Assembly (NCBI GenBank): GCA_030672345.1
Contig: DAOVGO010000073.1
Coordinates: forward strand, 1 to 22,627
DNA from: Methanosarcinales archaeon
Lineage (GTDB): Archaea > Halobacteriota > Methanosarcinia > Methanosarcinales > Methanogasteraceae
DNA length: 22,627 nucleotides
Reading direction: 5' to 3'
Shown here: positions 6,670-13,973 of the stretch, one piece after another
How the letters are laid out: each line of letters starts with the position of its first letter
How positions within the stretch are numbered: position 1 is the first letter of the stretch
Made by a program: the position numbers and the translations under genes
The notes under the pieces: model-generated
Seen by the model: only the letters and a program-made list of their open reading frames with translations
Told to the model about the DNA's origin: nothing
Database searches by the model: none

Positions 6670-7485
6670 ATGCCGGGATTGCGAAGTGCATTGGTGAAAG
6701 ATGCACAAACCAGGATGGCAGAAACGCCCACTGCAGCCACAATAGAAAAGCCCATCGATGCCGGAGTGGCAGCCCATGCTTCGGTCATCAAATCCACAGG
6801 AATTGCCGTCCTGGATCGCAATCTCGAGGGAGGACTTCCGGCTGGTTCGGTCGTATACCTGTCAGTAGACCCAAAATCGATGTCGGAGGTGTTTCTATAC
6901 CAGTTTACGCAGGCGCGCAAGACTTATTATACCGTCACTGGCAGAAGACCAAGGTATGTTGCATGGGACGTTCAGAATATGGGTTATGATATATCAAATA
7001 TAGAATTTATTGATGTGTATAGCGAATATTATATCACTGCGCAAGGCGATCTGGTAGACAATGTGGGCAATGAATATGTGGATAAGCAGATCACGGAATT
7101 TATGATAAACAACCTCCAGGATATCCAAAACGAAGAAGAACTTGGAGATATAAACATCATAGTGGACACGATTTCATTTTTTCTTGGTTTGAATATCAAT
7201 ACCGGCGAGATCAAGAAACTTATGAACGTTATTTATGAAACGACCAAGGAAACAAACGGGCTGACGTATCTGTACGGGCTGAAGGATACGCATGACCATT
7301 CGCTCGAAAACCAGGTCATCAACTCATGCGACGCGGTCTTTGATGTCGAACTGTACCGCGGTTCTGACGAGGTCACGAGCAGACTCACCATCCCGAAGAT
7401 CCGCGGACGGTCGCCGGTCACAGATATGCTCAAGTTCAGGATCGGCGATGGTATCCAGATCGATACCTCGACTGATATCGCATGA
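6670..7485 (+). CDS. KaiC/RAD55-like RecA-fold protein with a degenerate P-loop
   Basis: Shares the pattern of archaeal RAD55/KaiC-like proteins: GIAVLDRNLEGGLPAGSVVYL matches the entry to the RecA core, and INIIVDT matches the Walker B strand with its Asp. At the Walker A position, however, the sequence is SVDPKSMSEV: the glycines and the Lys-Ser/Thr pair of GxxxxGK[ST] are absent, so ATP hydrolysis is doubtful. The C-terminus (LTIPKIRGRSP, then MLKFRIGDGIQID) resembles relatives annotated as HTR-like or RecA-superfamily proteins. The preferred start is ATG 6670, 9 nt after AGGAGTG (6654-6660), giving 271 aa. An upstream ATG at 6631 would add 13 residues and could be used by a leaderless message. 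The 3' end overlaps the convergent permease gene by 50 nt. Role unknown; signalling or scaffolding is inference. Confidence 0.75.
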   Translation: MPGLRSALVKDAQTRMAETPTAATIEKPIDAGVAAHASVIKSTGIAVLDRNLEGGLPAGSVVYLSVDPKSMSEVFLYQFTQARKTYYTVTGRRPRYVAWDVQNMGYDISNIEFIDVYSEYYITAQGDLVDNVGNEYVDKQITEFMINNLQDIQNEEELGDINIIVDTISFFLGLNINTGEIKKLMNVIYETTKETNGLTYLYGLKDTHDHSLENQVINSCDAVFDVELYRGSDEVTSRLTIPKIRGRSPVTDMLKFRIGDGIQIDTSTDIA

Positions 7486-8626
7486 GGTGGCGCAGCACCG
7501 CATAAAGGAACGATGCGATCAGCAGATAGATGATGAGATATACACCACAGCCTGCGCTGTCGATCGCAAGCGTCGTCACGAGGTTCATCGGCGAGTTTTG
7601 AAAGACGTAACAGAGAAGAAAGAGCAGGATCAGAATCAGCGAATAGAACAATTGGGACGTTCCCCTATTCTTAAGCGTAATCGAGACAAACGCGCCTGCT
7701 AAAACAAGAATAAGGGTCACTGTGGTGACGAGAAGCAGAATCGCCACCGGATTGTGCACAGGGATCTGGTTGAGCGACAACAACACGATCCACACAGACG
7801 CCTGCACCGGTGCAATCCATGTTGCCACGAGTATCTTTCCATTAAGGATGTCAGAGAAGGTCACTGGAGATACAAGAAGCAGATCAATCGTTTTCTGTTC
7901 AAATTCCTCGGTGATAAAGTCGATGATCAGACCGCCGGAGATGAATGCCGGAGTGAACACAAGTAACGGGATTAAAACAACGTAGATGAACTCAAAATAA
8001 GGATTCGATGATTTTTCAGGATATTTCAGATCGATTGGCGCGTAGCCCGGAAGTCGCGCCGTTCTTATATTGCGCACATACTGTTCGAACCGCTCGAGTG
8101 GGTCTTTCAATTGCAGCATCAGTATGGTTGCTTTGAGATCGGTTTTCGGTAGATATATGTGGATCTCGATGAGATCACTCACCTCAATCGTGGTACTTGG
8201 AACGAGAAGGATTCCATCGATCTCGCCTCTGTAAAAATCGCTGCCAGCGGTGGAATAATCAGGATATGCTACGGGGGACAGCTTGCCTGCTTCGATCATG
8301 CGGTACAGCAGGGTTTTATTGACAGATCGTTCGGGTCTTCTGGCGGCGGTGTAATCGGTGTAGTTGGCATAGTTGGTGCGGTTGGTGCGGTTGACGCCGT
8401 CGATGCTGCTGTTCAGTACGATCTCTGAACGGTGCGCAAGCCCGAGATTTGCGCTTTTCATCTCAGATTCGGAGAGAGAGCCCGGATCATAGAATGATGC
8501 CAGCCCGACCACGAGGAAGGAAGAGAAGAGCGCGATGAACAACTGGATAAAGATGGTGAGGATCAGTGTTTTCTCGCTAAAAAGACCTTTCAGATCTTTT
8601 TTTGCAATCGAAAGGATGTTATGCAA
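7436..8626 (-). CDS. ABC-2 type exporter permease (second permease)
   Basis: A 396-residue ABC-2 permease. One membrane helix at about 20-40 is followed by a large extracytoplasmic domain (about 45-215) and then five to six helices to the C-terminus, including the family segment with EEFEQKTIDLLLVSPV and ILNGKIL. The layout is that of NatB/GldF-type exporters. The start is taken as TTG 8626 because it directly precedes the conserved N-terminus (HNILSIAKKDLKGLFSEKT), follows a GGGGGGTCA purine-rich site, and overlaps the end of the upstream permease gene by 8 nt, a sign of translational coupling. Longer in-frame starts would lie inside that gene. The outer loop carries a short repeat of N-x-T sequons (8356-8400). 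Substrate unknown. Confidence 0.8.
   Translation of the reverse strand: MHNILSIAKKDLKGLFSEKTLILTIFIQLFIALFSSFLVVGLASFYDPGSLSESEMKSANLGLAHRSEIVLNSSIDGVNRTNRTNYANYTDYTAARRPERSVNKTLLYRMIEAGKLSPVAYPDYSTAGSDFYRGEIDGILLVPSTTIEVSDLIEIHIYLPKTDLKATILMLQLKDPLERFEQYVRNIRTARLPGYAPIDLKYPEKSSNPYFEFIYVVLIPLLVFTPAFISGGLIIDFITEEFEQKTIDLLLVSPVTFSDILNGKILVATWIAPVQASVWIVLLSLNQIPVHNPVAILLLVTTVTLILVLAGAFVSITLKNRGTSQLFYSLILILLFLLCYVFQNSPMNLVTTLAIDSAGCGVYLIIYLLIASFLYAVLRHLMRYQSRYRSGYHRRS
8356..8400 (-). repeat. Short 9-nt tandem repeat encoding N-x-T sequons
   Basis: Within the permease gene, a degenerate 9-nt unit (AACCGCACC, AACCGCACC, AACTATGCC, AACTACACC on the minus strand) is repeated about four times and encodes NRT-NRT-NYA-NYT. 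Three of the four copies are N-glycosylation sequons in a loop predicted to face outside. Confidence 0.6.
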
Positions 8627-10487
8627 AGATGACCCCCCGGAGCAGGAAAAAATTGTACGCGGCATGCACAGCAGTCGCCGCAAGCAGGCACACGGAATAA
8701 CGCTGGTATCTAAGCCCGATTGAGACGATTGCTGCGCAACCGGTGTGCAGCAGCAGCGGATAAACAAGGAGCGAGCCCATGGAAAGGACTGAACCGAAGA
8801 CCGAATCCGCAATCGAGGATACAGTGACGAGCATCATCAGCTTCTCCCCGACAAAGAAGCCAGAACCCGCGAGTATTGCCAGAATGATCGCCTGTTTTCC
8901 GGTATACCCCTTCAGTGAGAGTGTATAGATCCCGGCAGACTTGAGCACCTCCTCGATCAGCGCAGAGATTACGACCATCGCGATGATCGAATACGGGAGC
9001 GGGATGTTAAACAATAGCACAATTGACATCAGTTCGAACATATAGGCGAACGGGATGAAGATGAGGGTCAGCAGAAACAGATACGATCGCTTGCGCAGGA
9101 ACAGTTCGATGCAGTCGATGATCTTCTTTTTCACGGTTTTCTGGGTGAACAAATCTTCTTCTCTGAATATGAGCGTGCCAAACCCAAATGTTGCGATTGA
9201 AACGCAGTAAAACGGAACCGTTGAGAACAGATACTCGCTTAAGCCGATCTCTGTTCCGGTCAGGATCTTTACGACCAGTGTCATCGGAGAGATCAGAGCA
9301 ATCGCATGAATATGTGCAAACATCGCCGGAAAGAAGAGATAACCTGATACGATCGTTGAAAAGAATACGCTGACGAACGTCAGTTCCTTGAAGCTTCTCG
9401 CAAGTATCGATGAGAAGAGTGAGAACGATAAAAACAGTGAGACGACAGGAAGCATGATAGAAATGATTATTAGGCTGTTTTTCACGATTTCAGACGGCGA
9501 GGTTGATCCGAGTGTGTATTTGAGGTACATAGCCAGCAGAAACATGATCCCAATGGTGATGATCAGGTATGGAAGCGTCTTGCCCGCGACGATCTCGCGC
9601 TTTGTTAGCGGCGATACCAGCAGGAACTCGCCGCTGCGGTTGGTGCGTTCGTTCATGACGCTTGCAGAATAGAACTGGGCGACAAAATACATCGGAAACA
9701 TGAATATGAACGCAAAGATGACCGAAGCAAACGGGATCGGCGGCTCGATGTTCGACGGCGTTGCAACGGTCTGTTTCTCAAGGAAATTGTGCCTCACCAT
9801 CTGCCTGTACTCATGCATGTCAGCCGGCACCGCCTGGCTGTCTGCGTCCGTTTCAGCGGGACCTGCACCGCTGGATCGCGCAAGTTGCCTGATGATCGCC
9901 TCTTCCCCGGATCCGTACGCCTGCAAACCATCCTCCGCACCCGCCGCTTCATGCGCTGCGTCTGCGCCTGCGCTGCCGGCTACACCATCATCCGAGTCCG
10001 ACTCTGAGCCTGACCGCATGGCTGCGAGCATCTGGAAGCTCTGCTCACGCTCGAGATGATGGATCGTGATCCAGACCGGAAAGGAGTTGTTCAGGTCCGG
10101 ATACGACGAAAGCGTGATCTCCCTGTGCAGCTTCATCGTGCTCTTCAGGGCATCCAGAGCGGCTATCGATTTTTCAGTATCGTGGGCAGATACATCTCCG
10201 CCGATAATCAAAATATCGGCGTCTCTGTTCAGGTACGCCTCTCTGGCACAGTCTGAGTCCAGCAGCAGGATGTTGAACCGGTCGTCGCACTCAAGAATCT
10301 GTGCCAGATTCGCGTCGTCGAGCGTGATAGTGTACAAACCGCTGCCCATGCTGCTCTGCGATGCGAACGTGGCGATCACCGCTATCGCAATGATGAAACC
10401 GCCTGCCGTGAGCAGCGATCTGGTGCTCAGATCGAGTCTCGAGCGCAATAATTCCCACTTCGCAATCGTAAATACCCCAACCATCAT
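8619..10487 (-). CDS. ABC-2 permease fused to a PrsW-like intramembrane protease domain
   Basis: Two modules in one chain (numbers from the ATG at 10517). Residues about 15-465 are an ABC-2 permease: one helix at 36-54, a large outer domain, then a six-helix bundle beginning near 260, with the family segment NRSGEFLLVSPLTKREIVAGKTLPY. Residues about 490-632 form a second helical bundle with the PrsW pattern: EEVLK (522-526), FFVGEK with E558, H591 in LLHTG, and H618 in AVHAAYN. PrsW enzymes are membrane metalloproteases of the CPBP superfamily. The outer domain contains a low-complexity linker rich in Ala, Gly, Ser, Asp and Glu (about 168-240). The start is placed at ATG 10487 (Met11), because the TATA-like ATTAATACG at 10507-10516 lies about 25 nt upstream of it, while ATG 10517 would lie before that box. 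The gene is divergent from the ATPase gene and overlaps the second permease. Confidence 0.8.
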   Translation of the reverse strand: MMVGVFTIAKWELLRSRLDLSTRSLLTAGGFIIAIAVIATFASQSSMGSGLYTITLDDANLAQILECDDRFNILLLDSDCAREAYLNRDADILIIGGDVSAHDTEKSIAALDALKSTMKLHREITLSSYPDLNNSFPVWITIHHLEREQSFQMLAAMRSGSESDSDDGVAGSAGADAAHEAAGAEDGLQAYGSGEEAIIRQLARSSGAGPAETDADSQAVPADMHEYRQMVRHNFLEKQTVATPSNIEPPIPFASVIFAFIFMFPMYFVAQFYSASVMNERTNRSGEFLLVSPLTKREIVAGKTLPYLIITIGIMFLLAMYLKYTLGSTSPSEIVKNSLIIISIMLPVVSLFLSFSLFSSILARSFKELTFVSVFFSTIVSGYLFFPAMFAHIHAIALISPMTLVVKILTGTEIGLSEYLFSTVPFYCVSIATFGFGTLIFREEDLFTQKTVKKKIIDCIELFLRKRSYLFLLTLIFIPFAYMFELMSIVLLFNIPLPYSIIAMVVISALIEEVLKSAGIYTLSLKGYTGKQAIILAILAGSGFFVGEKLMMLVTVSSIADSVFGSVLSMGSLLVYPLLLHTGCAAIVSIGLRYQRYSVCLLAATAVHAAYNFFLLRGVIFA

Positions 10488-10523
10488 GTTTATGTCGGTA
10501 TCCCTCGTATTAATCACTATCCA
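10484..10523. promoter_or_regulatory. Overlapping divergent promoters of the ABC exporter
   Basis: Only about 35 nt separate the proposed starts of the permease-protease (10487, minus) and the ATPase (10523, plus). TTTATGT (about 10489-10495) lies about 30 nt before the ATPase ATG. On the other strand, ATTAATACG (10516-10507) lies about 25 nt before the permease ATG. Neither gene has a Shine-Dalgarno site, so both are probably leaderless with interlocked TATA boxes. Confidence 0.45.
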
Positions 10524-11422
10524 TGGGCGACGTGGCTATCAGTGTGAAGGGTGTATGCAAGTACTACGACGACTTCTTAGCGGTGGCGGGCATCGATCTC
10601 GAGATTTACAAGGGTGAGATATTCGGGATCGTAGGACCAAACGGCGCAGGAAAGACCACGCTCCTCAAGATGATCAGCGGGCTTGTTTCGCAGAGCAGCG
10701 GGGAAATAAACATTCTTGGATGCGATTTTGCGACAAACGAAGTTGAAATCAAGAAAAAGATCGGATTTCTTCCGGAAGACTCTCCTCTGTATGAGAACAT
10801 GCGTGTCGTGGATTATCTGATCTTTTTTTCCGAGATATTCGGTGTAAAGAAGGATATCGCAACCAGCCGCATTCAGGAATTGTTGGCTGCGCTCGATCTC
10901 AGTCCGAACAGGAAGAAGATCGGTGAACTCTCGAAAGGGACGAAAAGAAAGGTCGCCATCGCCAGATCCCTGATCAATGACCCGAAAATTCTCATCTATG
11001 ACGAGCCGACCTCAGGACTTGACCCGATGACCTCGAAGTACATCGTGGACTTTATCAGGGAACTAAAAGGGCAGGGAAAAACGATTGTTTTCAGCGCACA
11101 CAACCTGTATCAGGTCGAATCGATCTGCGACCGGATATTGATCATGAACAACGGAAAGAAGATCGTAAACGACTTTACCGAAGATATTATCCGCAGATAC
11201 GGGCGCACTGAGTATCAGATCGAGTTCAGGATCGGTGATGTTAGCGAGCTCTATTTTGATGGCATGGAACGGTGCAATGACCATTATCTGATCAGAACAT
11301 CCAGTATCGACGATATCAACCGCATCATACGGAAGATCATCGAGAACGACGGGGATATTGTCGGGGTACGGACGCCTGAGACCCCGCTTGAAGAAATTTT
11401 CCTTGAATTGATGGCGGATTGA
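10523..11422 (+). CDS. ABC exporter ATP-binding protein
   Basis: The 299-residue ATPase subunit that should energise the two divergent ABC-2 permeases. All nucleotide-binding elements are present: Walker A GPNGAGKTT (38-46), signature LSKGT (136-140), Walker B ILIYDE (156-161) followed by PTSGLD, and the H-loop His193 in SAHNL. The Q-loop position carries GFLPED, as in many ABC-2 type ATPases. A C-terminal extension (about 225-299) ends in TPLEEIFLELM, typical of NatA/CcmA-like subunits. The start is ATG 10523; no Shine-Dalgarno site is seen, but a TATA-like element about 30 nt upstream supports a leaderless message. Splitting the ATPase onto the opposite strand from its permeases is unusual and would let the two halves be balanced by one intergenic region. 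Substrate unknown. Confidence 0.93.
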   Translation: MGDVAISVKGVCKYYDDFLAVAGIDLEIYKGEIFGIVGPNGAGKTTLLKMISGLVSQSSGEINILGCDFATNEVEIKKKIGFLPEDSPLYENMRVVDYLIFFSEIFGVKKDIATSRIQELLAALDLSPNRKKIGELSKGTKRKVAIARSLINDPKILIYDEPTSGLDPMTSKYIVDFIRELKGQGKTIVFSAHNLYQVESICDRILIMNNGKKIVNDFTEDIIRRYGRTEYQIEFRIGDVSELYFDGMERCNDHYLIRTSSIDDINRIIRKIIENDGDIVGVRTPETPLEEIFLELMAD

Positions 11423-11496
11423 CCGGATTTTCGATCTCTGACGTACCATTCATTCATATCTGCGTAAGCATTGGCGTTGCCATCCACTGGTGCTGA

Positions 11497-11534
11497 TTTC
11501 ATCACGAATTTCACGAATGGACGAATCCCACGAA
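11497..11534. repeat. CACGAAT-type short repeat cluster
   Basis: Four ACGAAT units (three with a preceding C or G) occur within about 35 nt, between the ABC ATPase and uvrC. The last part (GACGAATCCCACGAATCTG, 11520-11538, followed by ACTAC) is closely matched at 17815-17839, so this is a dispersed intergenic repeat. Unit spacing is 7-9 nt, and no CRISPR-like spacers are present. Confidence 0.6.
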
Positions 11535-11593
11535 TCTGACTACAACAAAAATCGCTATATTTTTGGGTAGTGCCCGCAAAAGACCCCGGATAA

Positions 11594-11614
11594 GAGACGC
11601 TAAATAAGCGACTC
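11594..11614. promoter_or_regulatory. Inverted repeat directly upstream of uvrC
   Basis: GAG-A-CGCT-AAATA-AGCG-A-CTC: symmetrical arms (GAG/CTC and CGCT/AGCG) with one A/A mismatch, around an AT-rich centre, ending 11 nt before the uvrC ATG. The centre could be the TATA element, which would make the arms an operator. The arms could also fold as a hairpin in the mRNA leader. Confidence 0.45.
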
Positions 11615-11625
11615 CCGAAAGAACC

Positions 11626-13176
11626 ATGATCGATCCATCCCGCCTCCCCACGCACCCGGGCTGTTACCTCTTCAGAGACGCCGCCGGCAGCATCATCTAC
11701 ATAGGAAAGGCAAAGAACCTCAAAAAACGCGTCTCCAGCTATTTCAGGAGGCATGACCCGGACCCGAAGACAGAAGCCCTCGTGCGGAAAGCAGCGTCTG
11801 TCGATTTCATCATCACCGATAACGAGATCGAGGCGCTGATTCTTGAAAACACGCTCATCAAGAAACACCAGCCGAGATACAACATCGATCTCAAGGATGC
11901 GAAGAATTACGCCTATATCCATGTCACAGACGGCGAATTTCCACGGATCGGCATTGCACGAAAGGCAGGCGGCGATGGTACGTTCTTCGGACCGTTCGTC
12001 TCTGCAAGAGAGCGTGATTACATCCTTTCGGTCGTAAAAAGAACGTTTAAGCTGCGGTCGTGCAAAAAGCTTCCGAAACGGGCGTGCCTGCGCTATCATA
12101 TCGGATCATGCAGCGCCCCGTGCATCGGGAATATCAGCGGCGAAGACTATCGCAGGCAGGTAGGTAGGGCTGAATCGGTACTCCGCGGAAATACAGACTG
12201 CCTGATCATGTCCCTATCGCTGGAGATGGCAGAGCGGTCTGAAAGCCAGGAATTTGAGCAGGCGATGGAACTGCGAGACCAGATCGCTGCCATCGAGCAT
12301 CTCGCAGAGCGCCAGCACGTGGACCGGCAGAAGAGCTACGATGAGGACGTGATCAACTACGTGGAAAGCGACGGGCAGGTTTACCTCATGCTCTTCAACG
12401 TATATAAAGGGACGCTTGCAGAAAAGCAGGAATTCGTCTTTGACGGGCACGAGGAGGTGATCGACGAATTCCTTGCGCAGTACTACGCAGAACATGACCC
12501 CCCGGCAGAGATAATCCTCCCGCACCAGGTAAGCGGCGTGCTCATCCAGTTTCTCTCCCTGAGAAAGGGGAGCCGGGTCAGGATCACGGTCCCAAAGCGA
12601 GGAGAGAAGAAGAAGCTGCTCGATCTTGTCAGGAAAAACATCGAGATCACGTTCTTTGGCGGGCAGCTCAAACTCGAAAGACTGAAAAAGCTTCTCGAGC
12701 TTCCGGATATTCTGGAGGTCATCGAGTGCTTCGATATCTCCCACCTGTCAGGCACCTCGATGGTAGGTTCGATGGTGCAGTACAGATCAGGAAAGCCCGA
12801 TAAACAGAATTACAGGCGGTTCAAGATCAGGACGGTTGAGGAGATCGACGATTTCGCCGCGATCGCCGAGGTCATACAGAGACGATATTCACGCCTGAAA
12901 ATGAAGAACGGGGAATTCCCGGATCTAATCATCGTCGATGGGGGGAAAGGACAGCTCTCCGCAGCCCGTACAGAGCTTGAAAGACTTGGGCTCGATATTC
13001 CGATCATCGCAATTGCCAAACGAGAGGAAGAGATCTATATCCCGGCTCTCGCCCATCCTCTGCCGGTTGACCGAAAGGAGACCGCCTCGCTTTTTGTACA
13101 GGAGATCAGGGACGAGGCGCACCGCTTTGCAATCGCGTACCACCGCCTGCTGCGGAAGAAACAGATAGTGTCGTGA
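11626..13176 (+). CDS. uvrC: Excinuclease ABC subunit UvrC, short form
   Basis: The dual-incision nuclease of nucleotide excision repair, working with UvrA and UvrB (not in the window). Domains in order: GIY-YIG endonuclease for the 3' cut (GCYLF at 12-16, YIGKAKN at 25-31), a four-cysteine cluster (C146, C154, C162, C166) matching the Fe-S cysteines of E. coli UvrC, a UVR helical hairpin that binds UvrB (about 200-228), and the RNase H-like nuclease for the 5' cut (D370 in CFDISH, D438 in IIVDGGKGQ, and RDEAHRFA at 495-502). The protein stops at residue 516, soon after the nuclease core, whereas bacterial UvrC (about 600 aa) continues with tandem helix-hairpin-helix motifs. No HhH-like sequence is found in any frame before the next gene. 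The ATG starts a typical N-terminus; no Shine-Dalgarno site is evident. Confidence 0.95.
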   Translation: MIDPSRLPTHPGCYLFRDAAGSIIYIGKAKNLKKRVSSYFRRHDPDPKTEALVRKAASVDFIITDNEIEALILENTLIKKHQPRYNIDLKDAKNYAYIHVTDGEFPRIGIARKAGGDGTFFGPFVSARERDYILSVVKRTFKLRSCKKLPKRACLRYHIGSCSAPCIGNISGEDYRRQVGRAESVLRGNTDCLIMSLSLEMAERSESQEFEQAMELRDQIAAIEHLAERQHVDRQKSYDEDVINYVESDGQVYLMLFNVYKGTLAEKQEFVFDGHEEVIDEFLAQYYAEHDPPAEIILPHQVSGVLIQFLSLRKGSRVRITVPKRGEKKKLLDLVRKNIEITFFGGQLKLERLKKLLELPDILEVIECFDISHLSGTSMVGSMVQYRSGKPDKQNYRRFKIRTVEEIDDFAAIAEVIQRRYSRLKMKNGEFPDLIIVDGGKGQLSAARTELERLGLDIPIIAIAKREEEIYIPALAHPLPVDRKETASLFVQEIRDEAHRFAIAYHRLLRKKQIVS

Positions 13177-13187
13177 CCCCTGTTTCG

Positions 13188-13201
13188 CCCGCGCTTGCGG
13201 G
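13188..13201. terminator. Hairpin in the convergent uvrC / L15e junction
   Basis: CCCGC-GCTT-GCGGG, a perfect 5-bp stem with a 4-nt loop, starts 11 nt after the uvrC stop codon in a 75-nt convergent gap. There is no T run, so a role in termination or mRNA end stability is only suggested by location. Confidence 0.25.
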
Positions 13202-13251
13202 GATGTTGCCACTTTGGGTAGCCGGCTTCTTACAGATCTCGGAAACGATTT

Positions 13252-13830
13252 CTACTTCCCTCGATGCGAACCGATGCTTGGTCTCATCTTCTCGGTGCCT
13301 TTACCACGCTTGCGCAAGCCCCGTCCCTTTCGTCCGGCGCTGGTCAAGCCGCGTTCTGCCCTACCACTGACATCACATATCCATTTCAGTTGCGGATCAC
13401 TTTTAATCACAGGATGGTTCGGATCGACCAGTATAATCTCGTACCACTTGTGTTTCCCATCTTCTCCGACCCAATATGAGTTCAAAACCTGCATGTTTGG
13501 GTATTTCCGGCTTGCACGCTCTTCAGAGATCCATTGCAGACTCTTTCGCGCCGTTATCTTGTGCATCCCCATGCGCTTTGTCCGCCGCCCGCGTATGTAT
13601 CTTGATTTGCGTCTGCCGCCGCGCCGCACCTTCGCACGCACCATGATGATGCCCTGCTTTGCCTTGTAACCAAGCGAGCGTGCGCGGTCGATACGGGTCG
13701 GTCTCCTGATCCGAACCACGCTTCGTTCCTTGCGCCATTCCTGAAGCCGCTGCCATCTGAGGTCGTGCACGTAGGTCTGGTCAGGATTCTTCCATGCGTC
13801 TCTGATATATGTGTAAAACGATCTTGTCAT
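13252..13830 (-). CDS. rpl15e: 50S ribosomal protein L15e
   Basis: Archaeal/eukaryotic-type large-subunit protein eL15, binding 23S rRNA. The sequence is strongly basic with family signatures: SFYTYIRDAWKNP at the N-terminus, LQEWRKERSVVRI, RPTRIDRARSLGYKAKQG, VRRGGRRKSRYIRG, and a C-terminal GRKGRGLRKRGKGTEKMRPS stretch. Length (192 aa) is normal. The start is ATG 13830, preceded by a good AGGTGA (13844-13839) with 8-nt spacing; an upstream GTG at 13842 lies inside that ribosome binding site and is not the start. The gene is divergent from the PAC2 gene, and its leader may contain the hairpin at 13885-13900. Confidence 0.96.
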   Translation of the reverse strand: MTRSFYTYIRDAWKNPDQTYVHDLRWQRLQEWRKERSVVRIRRPTRIDRARSLGYKAKQGIIMVRAKVRRGGRRKSRYIRGRRTKRMGMHKITARKSLQWISEERASRKYPNMQVLNSYWVGEDGKHKWYEIILVDPNHPVIKSDPQLKWICDVSGRAERGLTSAGRKGRGLRKRGKGTEKMRPSIGSHRGK

Positions 13831-13884
13831 TTGTAAATTCACCTGTTTTATGGTTCAACTGCTCTTTTTCGCAGTCACATCCCT

Positions 13885-13900
13885 GCGGGAGCGTTCCCGC
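13885..13900 (-). promoter_or_regulatory. GC-rich hairpin in the L15e upstream region
   Basis: GCGGGA-(4 nt)-TCCCGC, a perfect 6-bp stem 41 nt upstream of the L15e ribosome binding site. If transcription starts farther upstream it would be in the mRNA leader, where ribosomal protein genes often have autoregulatory structures. No TATA box clear enough to fix the transcription start was seen. Confidence 0.3.
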
Positions 13901-13964
13901 CGATGAAGTAGGATCTTTGGATGTGTTCACTATTAAGCGTTATCCAATTCCGGGCGATCCGAAT

Positions 13965-13973
13965 CTTTATCTA
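13965..13973 (+). promoter_or_regulatory. TATA-like box for the PAC2-DUF473 operon
   Basis: CTTTATCTA centred about 29 nt before the ATG at 13998, which has no Shine-Dalgarno site. This predicts a leaderless or nearly leaderless transcript. Confidence 0.45.

Noticed and set aside
8627..8812. Longer N-terminus for the second permease
   Set aside because: The extra 62 codons lie inside the upstream permease-protease gene in another frame; the TTG at 8626 fits the family N-terminus and a purine-rich site.
10488..10517. ATG 10517 as start of the permease-protease
   Set aside because: It would lie before the TATA-like element and adds ten residues not resembling ABC-2 permease N-termini; ATG 10487 is at leaderless distance.
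11497..11534. Possible CRISPR array from the regular ACGAAT units
   Set aside because: Units are only 6-7 nt with 1-3 nt between them; there are no long repeats, unique spacers or cas genes.
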